DNA of 64,000 bases, from assembly GCA_009599575.1 (NCBI GenBank), contig VWND01000073.1:930001-994000 (forward strand), read 5' to 3'. Below the pieces are notes generated by a model. The model saw nothing but the letters and a program-made list of their open reading frames with translations. It was not told where the DNA came from and ran no database searches. Made by a program: the position numbers and the translations under genes. The DNA is from Blumeriella jaapii. Taxonomy: Eukaryota; Ascomycota; Leotiomycetes; Helotiales; Drepanopezizaceae. Within the stretch, counting starts at the first letter, position 1; each line of letters opens with the position of its first letter. Below are positions 54,861 through 64,000 of this stretch, piece after piece.

Positions 54861-55943
54861 TTAAAAGATTCGAAAAAGCCAAAAGACGCCGAAACGAATT
54901 CCGAAAAAAAGTTAAATAATTCCAATAAAAACTTAACGCTTTCGAAAATATCGAAAAAAAAGTTTTTATATTTTTTAACACCGTTTTAACTAAGAAAAAA
55001 CAGAAAATAATCTAAGCTGGCGATTATTATAAAATATTTTCGAAGCATTACGATAATAATACTTATTAAAAACGATCTAGCATTTTTTTAAGCATATTAT
55101 ACTTTTTGTAAAAAACACAGCGAATTCGAGCCGAAAAACATTAAAAATAAAAGATTTTCTAATATATCGAAGGAAAAATACTAAAAAAGCTTAATTTTTT
55201 ATTCGGCGTGCAAAGCGAAGTTTCCGCCAAAATAAAAAAGTAATATTTTATACCGATTAAAAAAAAATTAACGACTGTGTTTTAGCTTTCGACGATAAAA
55301 TAAAAAAAAAATAAACCGAATACGAACGACGTTTTACGAATATTCGAATTATATAAAACGATTTTAAAAAATAAATATTAAATTTTCTGATAAATGCGAA
55401 AAATCGAAAAATCGCGGCTTCGAATTTATATAATAAAACGAAGCAAAAAAAACATAAATTAATTAACGATTTCGTTGCTTATTTAAATAATCTCGAATAG
55501 CAATTGCAAATAATAAACGATACGACTAAAAAAAAAATGCTTTTCGCAAAACTCCGATTTATTTTTCGAAAAGAAATTATTAAACGAAGCAATATTACAG
55601 CTATAAATTCGCACGAAAAATTAATATTAATCGCTCGTCGTATCGAAAATGCTAATAAAATTATTAGCGACGAAACGAAAATAATAAACGACGAAACGAA
55701 CGTAAAAAAAAAAGAAAAGAAAAAACTTATATTTACGATTAAAACTTAAAAGCTAAAATAAATACATATCGTTTTCGATTCGAAAATACGTTACAAAAAG
55801 AAAAACGAAAGCGAAAAAACGATAATTTTAATAAAATCTTTTAAAATCCTAGAACTTTTAACGACTTTTTTTATTTTTCGAAATGCAATCGCTGCTAAAA
55901 GAAAAGATATCGTATAGCCAATTGTTTAAAAGTCGAATATTAT
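54861..55943 (+). pseudogene. G1: gag relic of another Ty3/gypsy element
   Basis: The clearest stretch (55504-55749) reads NDTTKKKMLFAKLRFIFRKE, then HEKLILIARRIENANK, resembling the chromovirus gag block L-F-T-K-L-R-P-E-L-R-x-x-I...L-x-x-L-A-x-R-x-E. Just before it, NDFVAYLNNLEXQLQ-like residues fit the same block. The rest (54861-55500) is mixed. No LTR of this family is in the window. E3 entered on its left and B3 on its right, making it the oldest piece of the stack. Confidence 0.6.
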
Positions 55944-56532
55944 TATAACGATTCACTCTTTTGCCACCTCTCGTGTCACCTCAGCAACTACGTGTAGCTG
56001 CAAGCTCCCTGGTCTTCTGATGGGTCTTCCATCAACTGTAAAAACTATTTATATATATAAGGCATTTTCCTTTTAGCACCTCTGCCTTTTGCAATTGTTA
56101 ATTCTAAATAAATATTTTTGTTACAAAACCAAAGGCTCGTTTTTTATATTATATAAACACGGCGATTAATTAACTGATCTTTTAGCCCTTCGATTAATTA
56201 GATCGTTATATTATTAATAATTTTTTTTTTACGCTAGCGACGGCGTAAATTATTTTTTTCCTCGAATTTCTTACGGGTTATATCAAAATGATCGACCGGT
56301 CGTAAAAAAATCTATTTTCGTATTTCGCGAAAAATAGCTTTTGTTTAACGATCTTTTTTTTAATAAAGCTTTTCAGCTTCTGCTACTATATTATAACCTT
56401 CCTTTTTTTAATCAGCGAAAAAGCAGCCTTTTCCAAAAGCTTTTTCTTTTGAAAAACAGTTCTCCCTTCGAAAAAAAAAAAACAAAGGAAAAAGCAGAGC
56501 GTTAATCATTTCGCCTGCCATTTTTTTCTTAT
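55944..56532 (+). mobile_element. Retrotransposon B3, 5' LTR and leader only
   Basis: LTR at 55944-56210 (267 bp, two more than B1 in a T/A run), primer-site region ttattaataattt, and leader colinear with B1 5378-5700. It stops at gcctgccattttttt where E4 begins. The remainder of B3 is not found right of E4, so a deletion or rearrangement has removed it. Its inner flank attat (55939-55943) is the presumed duplication. Confidence 0.88.
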
Positions 56533-56800
56533 TGTAAAACGGTGATACCTTGTATTAATAGGAGTTGGTAGTTTTAGCTATGGTCGAGGCATGGACCCCT
56601 CCGAGACCCCCTGCCACTGACTACCTTCAACAGGTATAAAAGCAAAGCTCCCCTTTAAATAATACTATAAGCACGCATTTCATATTCATATCTTTATTCA
56701 TTTTTTTTTTTCTTTTTTCAATCTTTTTTAAAAATTCCTTAAATTATTTTACTTACCGATATATAGCCGTATTAATTTGGTTTTCCTATTTACTTTTATA
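56533..56800 (+). repeat. E4 5' LTR (268 bp)
   Basis: Starts TGTAAAACGGTGATACC and ends TTACTTTTATA. The first 110 bases (56533-56645) are little mutated, including ggcatggacccctccgagac and the TATA box ggtataaaagc. The second half is AT-converted. Confidence 0.93.
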
Positions 56801-57029
56801 TTTAATAACTTACGCAAAAATTCAAACTTCGGTGTTTCGTTTTTATATATTCGCCGATGCATTTTTTAAATTTATAATTAAAGTCGATTTCGATATTTCG
56901 CCACTACGGCTTAAAAAACCTTTTATATAATATTATTCGCAGCTGCATTATATAAAAAACTTTTAATAGCTTTTTTTATTTTGCGCATAGTTATTAAATT
57001 ATAAAAATGCAATATATTTCAGAAACGTT

Positions 57030-59270
57030 TAAAATTACGGTCAGGCAATTTTAAACCGTGCGAAATTTAAAGCTCGAAAATCGCTTTTTTATTTAAAAAT
57101 AACAAATCGAATATTGGTTCGTACGCTTCGACCGCTGCGCTCGGCCCTTCTGAATTAGATTTCTTTTGGTTAAACGCCTGGCGAAAACTTAACCTTTTGA
57201 TTTTACGCTTTATAATTATAATAATTACAATTTGCGGCTTTTTATTAAAAGTAGTAAAAAAATGGCTGTACGTATATTGGCCTGAGCTACGAAATATCGA
57301 AACCGTAGATTATATAACAATATTATATTAATTTAATTAATCTATCAAAAAACAAATTTTCTAATATATTATTTAAATATCTGAACGCAATTTCATTTTA
57401 TTTATTTCCTTCAGAAAACACAAAAATCTTTTTAATAGCTCTTTTATTAAAAACGATTTTTTTTACACTGAAAACCCTTAATTTGCAATTCCGGAAAACA
57501 CTTATTTATTTAATTTAAATCCTATTAACACTTTTATTAATATTATAAACAACGACGCTTTTCGTTTTTTTATACGAGGCCGCATGCCCTTTTCTGGCTC
57601 CTTTGATGCATTTTTATTTAATAGCGCCAATATTACCGATTTTATCGAAAAATATAAAAAAATCTGTAAAAATTTCGGAGTTTTTAAAACTGAAATATTC
57701 GATAAACTTTTTCGCTATTATAACCCAACTATTAAAAATATTATTAAATCGATAAATAAATAAAAAGCTATTAAGGCTCGAAACTGGCGTAAGCTAATTA
57801 AAGCTTTGAAATCGGAATTCCGAAACCACGATCGCTAGCAAATTCGCGATATTATCGCTTTTTTTAAACAATTTGTATAACGACTCGCTAAGCCAAAAAA
57901 TTCAAAGCTTATTATCGTACTTATACGAAAGTTTTTAACGTTTTCGTTAACAAAAAAGTTTTAAGCGAAATTAAGCAAAAGAAATTGTTTTTATTTGGCC
58001 TTTTAATTAGTATTTGTAATAAAACTATTAAGTATTTTAAAATTAATAAACAAAACTCTGAAACCTTCGATTAATATTTTAAATTTATAAAATTCGTTTT
58101 TAAACAAAACCAAAGCGAACGTATTATTAAAATTATAAACCAAAAGAAATCTCTTTTTTCCATTTACAAAAAAAACGTAAAAGCTTTAGTACAAAAATAT
58201 GTCCCGCTATTAAAAATTACCGAGATCGCTAAAAAACAATCAGTTATTATATTATTTAATCGTTTTGCAAAACTTATTAATTTGGAAAAGCTTAATAAAA
58301 ATATCGAAATTCTCGTGTTAAAATTTACCGATATTAAAATTTAAAAATTTCAAAGCAAAATCGAAAGTTTTATATAATAACAAAAAAAACTTTTTTATAT
58401 CAACTCGAATAATAAAAACGATTAAAATGGCTTTTACAACAATTACTTTTTTCAAAATGCGCGAAATAATCAGCCTCGCTAAGCTACCGTAAAAGTAATA
58501 GCTGCCCAGTAGCAACCTTTTCGTGCTAACGACCAAAATCAGCGAAATATTAATTATAATAACGATTATTAAAAAAAAAAAAAAACCAACGCGAAAACCA
58601 AAATCGCGGCTATTAAAATAATAAAAATAATTATTAAAACAGATTCCGTAGCTTTAAATGCGGATTTTGTAATAACAAAAAAATTTATTGCGAAAAACCT
58701 TATATTCGCTTAAAATACAAAACATTTAATTTTTATATAAATAATAGTATTTGTTATATTAACAAATACGAAGCGATTTGCTTCGGACCGACGGAAGCAG
58801 AAATAGGCCCTTTTAATAAAGTTGAAAATCAGAGCTGATTAAATACTATTCGCTTGAAAATAAAAGATACGAAATAAAACGATTGCTTAGAAAACAGAAA
58901 AAATGCAAAAACGATTTTTACTAATAAAAAAAAACATTTCAGAAAGCGTATTAATTAAAAAAAAAACTTTTATCCTAAGCGTAAATAAAATTCAAATATA
59001 TAAATAAAAAACTAATATATATATTATTAATATAATTATCGCATTTGCAAATATTATAGCTGTATAATCAAGCCAGCGAATTATAAAAAAGCAAAGCGCT
59101 TTTGTTTTATTCGCTAAACCAACTGGAATAAAAAAAAACGTTAAAATCGAAAAGAAAAAAGATTTTGAAATTCGAAAAAAATCCGATAAAACTATTAAAA
59201 AAACGCTTATAATAAAAGAAATTAACGATAATATAAAAAATATCGATACCGACACTCCGGTTTAAATTAT
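57030..59270 (+). pseudogene. E4 gag
   Basis: The N-terminal block near 57110-57240 contains the ALGPSEL region. The capsid stretch (57590-57770) reads FNSANITDFIEKYKKICKNF and FDKLFRYYNPTIKNIIKS. The Cys-rich segment (58650-58830) reads FKCGFCNNKKIYCEKPYIRL, then NNSICYINKYEAICFGPT; it has C-x2-C plus several later Cys and may be an unusual zinc module. Stops interrupt it. Confidence 0.75.
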
Positions 59271-59539
59271 TTAGAAAATATCAGCTTTTAAGCGCCTACT
59301 ATTAATGCGAAGCGAAAATAAATCGACAAATATATTAGCTTCGAAGCCGTCGACGAAACTATTAAAAAAATTATAAAACAGAAAATTAAATTAAAATTCA
59401 GCGATTTATTTAATATAAAAAAAAAATTCGACAAAATTATTAACAAATAAATTCTTTTATTAAAAAAAAAACGAAAAAGTTGAAATCATTCGAAAAAAAA
59501 ACGATTTTAAATTAAAAAAAAATCAAAAAAAAATTTATA

Positions 59540-59940
59540 ACATCGCAGTTAATTTAGCCGATAAAAAAGAATTTTCGGAAAAAGTCAGCTTTTTAGCTCT
59601 TATTATAAAAACCCAAAAATCAAAACGACGAAACTGCTTTTACACGGCTATAAAAGCGCCCAAAATAAAAATTATACTTAAGAAAAATACGACCGCCCTC
59701 GTTTTATTCGATAATAAAACCGAAATTAATTATATAAATTAAAAAACGGCCGAAACTAATAATATCCCGATTATTACCGACAAACGAATAATTTATACGA
59801 CTGTTAATAAAAATATTATTAAATTTAATAAAATTATACGAAATATAAAAATCGACGTTGAAAATATTATTATTTATAAAGATTTTTTAATAATAAAAAA
59901 ATACTTTTATTTTATTATTTTTAAAATGCTTTGAATTTTA
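59540..59940 (+). pseudogene. E4 retropepsin
   Basis: Reads KNTTALVLFDNKTEINYIN, then NNIPIITDKRIIYTTVNKNI and IIIYKDFLIIKKYFYFIIFK. The same domain as in E1-E3, with D-S-G-A changed to D-N-K-T. A spacer of about 240 bases follows before E4 breaks off. Confidence 0.78.
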
Positions 59941-60185
59941 AAAAGTTTCGTCAGTTTCAAATATACCGAAAACGGCCAAATAAAAGCTTTTTTTTGAAAT
60001 TAAAACCGATTTTTTTAAAATTAAATCACCGTCGCCGGCGATAAAATCTTTTTAATCGACGTTCTGTCGGAAAACGAATAGCCGGCTTTAGTTCCAAAAT
60101 AAACGCTAAGCTATAATAAAACCTGAAAAATATTCGACCAAAAGCATTTACGTCGCCAATCGAAATAGCATCGCAAATAAAATTA

Positions 60186-61005
60186 TTTTTTATAATATAC
60201 ACGGATTCTACTTTTTATTCGCAACAATTATCAAATTCATTGCATTCGATTCGGGAAACTCGTCTTTTTCCGAATTTCGAGAAATCAGTTCGAAAACTCG
60301 TCGCGTTCGCCGTACAGCTCGCGAAATAATTCTTTCCATTTTCTTTCGGTCGTCCGACGATTACGACTACGATTACGACGAATTATATATTCGCTTTATA
60401 AACGCAATCTTATCGTTTTAATTGAATTTGTATTTTAAAAAAAAAAAGCAGGCGAATATTTTTAGCATTCGTTTTTTTTTTTTTTCGTTTTAAAATACGA
60501 AGCGCGAACATTTATTATTGCAACGTCGGTTATTATTAGCCAGCTCGACGAAGCAAACCGACAGTTTTAAATACGCCGTAAAATATAAATATAATTCGCG
60601 ACCGCTGTCGACAGCGTCGTAAACTAACAAAAAAAAACTTAAAGCGCGATAATACGCCGAAAAACTTGCAAAAAATCTTATTTTTTTTTTTGCAAACCCG
60701 CGCTTTTATTACTTTTTTCGCCGCTTCGCTAAGCAGTATCGACCTTTTTTTTTTTTTTTTTTTTGCTAAATCAATTATTTAAACAAATCGAATTTTACGA
60801 AAAATCTTAAAAAAACTTTAATAAACTCCGAGAAATTAAAATCGATCACCGCTAAAAAGCTATAATAATAAACGCGTCCGTTTATCAGCGAAACCTTACG
60901 CGTTTTTTTAAACTCGTTTATTAAAAATTAATTAGCAAAAATTCGATAAAACCATCGCTTTTTAATTACGTCGGCGAAAAGCATTTTATTAAATAAGTTT
61001 AATAT
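60186..61005. other. Unexplained 820-bp block between E4 and a partial E LTR
   Basis: It matches none of the families A to F at the level I can see. The start (60200-60400, plus strand) reads like protein: FIAFDSGNSSFSEFREISSK, then SSDDYDYDYDELYIRF. Later pieces such as FANPRFYYFFRRFAKQYRPF and FYEKS...NKLREIKIDHR appear in other frames. It includes an 18-base T run near 60741. It may be a degraded gag or leader of a further element, or a remnant of older sequence. No function assigned. Confidence 0.4.
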
Positions 61006-61213
61006 TATAAAAGTAGATAGGAAAACCAGACTGATACGGCCATATGTCGGTAGGTAGGATAATTTAGGAAATCTCTAAAAAAAACTGAAAAAAGGAAAAA
61101 AAAAAAAAATAAAAGTATAAATTAAACTGCGTGCTTATAATACTATCTAAAAGGGTGCTTTGCTTTTATACTTGTTGAAGGTAATTAGTGGCAGAGGGTT
61201 TCGGAGGGGTTTA
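61006..61213 (-). repeat. E5: partial family E LTR cut by F2
   Basis: Plus strand begins tataaaagtagatagg and matches the outer part of E LTRs up to ggggtttatg, where F2 begins. The left flank is not the internal leader seen beside 5' LTRs, so this is a 3' LTR or solo LTR whose remainder lies right of the window. Confidence 0.85.
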
Positions 61214-61388
61214 TGTCAGGGGTGTGAACGAGCAGAAGGTTCGTGGATGAATTGCATTAACTACGGGGTTCTAAGTTTAAAAGTGTCGTAAAATTTAAAA
61301 TACAATGTGTGCGGGCTCCGATGTCACGTGATAACAACGTGACCTTCGGACCACGTAACCAACGAACTGACGTCCCATCTTTTCATAT
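61214..61388 (-). repeat. F2 3' LTR (175 bp)
   Basis: Plus strand tgtcaggggtgtgaacgagc to atcttttcata, the same length as the F1 LTRs. One TCACGTGA box is kept near 61323; the second has become cacgta. A polypyrimidine stretch follows, the complement of the polypurine tract. Confidence 0.93.
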
Positions 61389-61729
61389 ATAGTTCTTTTT
61401 CCTATTTTTCATTTAATTTCTTTATCGTCGGAATTTATTTTTATAAATCGAGCTTCGTTCGCGAAGCGTTTTTGTAAACGAATGCGGAGTTTAGCTGGAA
61501 TAGTAAAAAAAATGGTAAAAAAGGCAGGTTTTTTTAATTTCGGAAGCAAAACAATTAATTCCTTTGTAATAAAAAAGAAATTAATAGCAATTTTCTTGTA
61601 TTTGATAACGGTTGTAAAAGCTTTTTTTAATGGTAAAAGCTCGTTTTCGTTATTCGTCGATTTAACACGTTTTTTGTTAGCAATTCTGGTTTTAGCTAGT
61701 TTTGTTTTAATCGGATAAAGTTTCTGAAA

Positions 61730-63130
61730 AAAACGTATAGCGAATTCAGTTATAAAATTATATGCGTTAATAACGTTTTTTAATAATTTTTAAAACTGAT
61801 TTTCGGCGTTATAGCCGCGCTATTATATAAAATAAAAAAAGTTAAAGTTTCGTTTAGAATCGAAAATAGCGTTTATAGCTTATAACAAGCTGCCGTCGGC
61901 GTCGATAAAAACAAATAATAAAAAAAGGTTTTCCTGTCCTGAAAAAAAGTCGTTGTAAGCAGGTTTGAGCAAATTAATATAAAAAACGAAGTGTAATAAT
62001 TTTTGCTCGAAAAATAGTTTTAATTTATAATTATAAAAGCTTAAAACTTCGGCGATTTTGTAAAAACCGTAAAACTTATTATCGAACTTTTTAATTAGTT
62101 TAATAAAAATAATATTACGCCTATTAAAAAACACGCTATTCTTTATTCGGTAGGCAAATGCTAATTAGCGGTATCGGTTAAAATAATATTTTTAGTCGGC
62201 CAGCGCTAAAATCAAATTCGTACGTAACAATAGTTTTATTTTTTTTATTTTATTTGCAAAATCGTTTCCTTTCGCGTCTGCTATTTGTAACGTGCGAAAA
62301 GTCGAAGCTAGAATAGATTTGGATGGAAAAAAGCTTAGTCGGGGATAAAAACCTTTGTTGGCGTAAAAAAGAAAGACTCCGATAAAAGCGTTTACAACGT
62401 TATTTGCTGCGAATTCGGCTAGAAGAAGCCAGTTTTTCCAATTTTCTTGGGCGTATTTAACGAATTATTTTAAATAAAAAAGTAAATAAGCGTTTGCGTT
62501 TTCGGTTTGGCCATTTGTTTCGGAATAAAAACTGGTGGATAGCGTAATATTAGTTCCGAAACGGTGATTAATAGCTTTTCAGAATTATAAAATAAACAAA
62601 AAGCTTCGGTTTAAAATTATAAAGTCCGAAAGGCTATATAAGCGCCAGATATTTTTATAAAACAGCTTAGCTAAATCTAACGCTTTTATAATTGAATAGC
62701 AGGCTATATAATATCGTTTTTTAGTAAAGCGATATATTATTATTATAATCAGATTATTTCGATTTTTATGCTTTTTTACGGGAAAAAAGCTTATAAAATC
62801 GATTGATATATAATTTTAACGGCGTAAAAGAATAAGCAAAGGTTTGAGAAGTTTTTGATAACGTTGATTAATACTTATATTGCGAAAAACAGCCGTTGCA
62901 ATTGCGTACAAATCTTTTGCAATTCTCAGAAATCAATGGCTAATAATAATTTCTGCTGATAATCTCGTATAATTTGTTTTTTCCGAAATGGCCTGTTTTT
63001 ATTAAATTATAAGCCATTTGCAAAAGCCAGATGCGAATAAGAATATTTAAACTCGGTATATTTAAAACGTATAATCGGTTTCGAAAATACAATTTATTAT
63101 TGCGTATAAAGTATTCGGAAAGTTGTAAGT
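61730..63130 (-). pseudogene. F2 integrase and chromodomain-like tail
   Basis: The stretch 61880-62134 reads MFFNRRNIIFIKLIKKFDNK, then FYGFYKIAEVLSFYNYKLKL and FYINLLKPAYNDFF, the integrase C-terminal SH3-like part (K-F-D-x-K-F-Y-G-P-Y-K-I-x-E-V-L). The core lies at about 62440-62850 with the TENANAYL-like block near 62480. The plus-strand open frame 61482-61718 is an antisense shadow. Confidence 0.8.
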
Positions 63131-63199
63131 TTTTTAATCTCGGAATACTTTTTGGTTTAAGTATTTTTTTTTTAATAATAATTTATAGCTTATTAATAG

Positions 63200-64000
63200 A
63201 ATAATATTCGTTTAATAATCGTAAAAGCTTTTCGTCGTTTGCCTTGGGTATTTATTTAAGTAAAACTGGAAAAGCGTTTAAAACTTTAGTCAAGTAGTAT
63301 TTCTTAAAAAAAGCTTGATTTTGGAACTAAATTTTCTTGTTTAAAAAATTCTAGAAAAGATTTTGAAAACGTCGAATTAAAAAATCAGATTTGCCATTTT
63401 GTTTTTTAGGTTTAAATATAACTACAAAGTCAAAACCAGCTAAAAACTCGCTTCAGCGTATTTAACGCCTGTTAAATTACTTAGTCGTTATGAAATATTT
63501 CAAATTTCGATGGTTTGTAAATACTCGAATTAAATAAGCAGCTTTTTGTAATTCGGCTCGCCAATCCTCGAAGCAACGTATAATAGCGAGGAATTTTTTA
63601 TTATAAATTTCGTAATTGCATTCGGCTAAATCGAATTTTTTCGATATAAAAGCGATTAAATAAAATACTTTTGCATCGTTCTTCTGAAAAAGAATTTCTA
63701 AAAAAACGTAGTTAGAAGCGTCGGTTTTAACGAAAATTTTTTTATCAGAATTAAAATGAAATAATATAGGTGTAATAATAAAAGCTGATTTAAAAAATTC
63801 GAAAGCCTTAATATAATTATTATTAAAATCCTATTTAATATTTTTTTTCGTCAAATTTACCAAAAGGGTAACGATGCGAAAGAAACCTTTAATAAAGCGT
63901 CGGTAAAAATTTGCAAAACCTAGAAAACGCTTATACGTTTTTAACGTTAAATAGAAGGTTCCAGCTAATAATAGCTTCCAATTTTTTAAAATTTATTTTA
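63200..64000 (-). pseudogene. F2 RNase H and RT C-terminal part
   Basis: Colinear with F1 33400-34210. Contains the LNYEIYDKE-like stretch near 63560-63640 and the connection block near 63880-63930. The RT active site lies beyond the window. Confidence 0.75.

Larger units (their letters stand above)
56533..60185 (+). mobile_element. Retrotransposon E4, 5' part (plus strand)
   Basis: The only plus-strand E copy: 5' LTR (56533-56800), leader with an empty D site (gccgatgcatttttt near 56850), gag, protease and the RT entry. Similarity to E1-E3 stops abruptly at about 60185, before the RT palm, without an LTR at the break. The left flank cttat is in B3. Confidence 0.88.
61214..64000 (-). mobile_element. 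Retrotransposon F2 (family F), 3' part
   Basis: 3' LTR at 61214-61388 followed by minus-strand chromodomain, integrase, RNase H and part of RT, colinear with F1 31422-34210. It continues past the right end. It is inserted in E5. Compared with F1 it differs by scattered transitions. Confidence 0.92.

Noticed and set aside
1..64000. Mitochondrial or bacterial AT-rich genome
   Set aside because: No rRNA, tRNA, respiratory or bacterial genes are present. Nested LTR elements with 5-bp duplications and transition-only decay point to a fungal nuclear genome.

Overview
The window looks like an AT-rich heterochromatic block from a filamentous ascomycete (Pezizomycotina) with repeat-induced point mutation (RIP). 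Every recognisable coding sequence belongs to a degenerate Ty3/gypsy LTR retrotransposon. Gln and Trp codons are repeatedly stops, copies differ almost only by C/T and G/A transitions, CpA is depleted and CpG is kept. No open frame exceeds 185 codons. I see no host gene, rRNA, tRNA or CRISPR array. The species cannot be told from the sequence.

The layout is a five-level nest, readable because many insertions keep 5-bp target duplications. I name families A to G. Left to right: A1 (+, 3' part, 1-5029) sits in A2 (-, 5030-5112 and 11538-16863). A2 is also split by a complete B1 (+, 5113-11537). A2 sits in E1 (-, 16864-26637), which also carries a compact non-autonomous element D (25189-26306). 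E1 sits in E3 (-, 26638-29601 and 53288-54860). E3 is split by a complete B2 (-, 29602-53282). B2 is split by a complete F1 (-, 31422-48691), and F1 by a complete 11.3-kb E2 (-, 35720-46989). E3 itself sits in a gag relic G1 (+, 54861-55943), followed by B3 (+), E4 (+), an unexplained block (60186-61005), a partial E LTR and F2 (-), which runs off the right end.

Families A, B and F are chromoviruses: gag, retropepsin, RT, RNase H and integrase, plus a chromodomain-like tail. Family E is a different, longer lineage with an S/D-rich integrase tail and a large unrecognised extra frame of about 1,000 codons between integrase and the 3' LTR. D shares LTR ends, U3 repeats and the 5' leader with A, so it is probably mobilised by A-type machinery.

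Points most worth following: the extra frame of family E; RIP damage that fades in the outer halves of the LTRs; apparent self-priming sites in B, D and F like those of the Tf1/sushi group; and the low-damage element D. All protein-coding parts are pseudogenes and domain borders are approximate; element and LTR ends are mostly exact.
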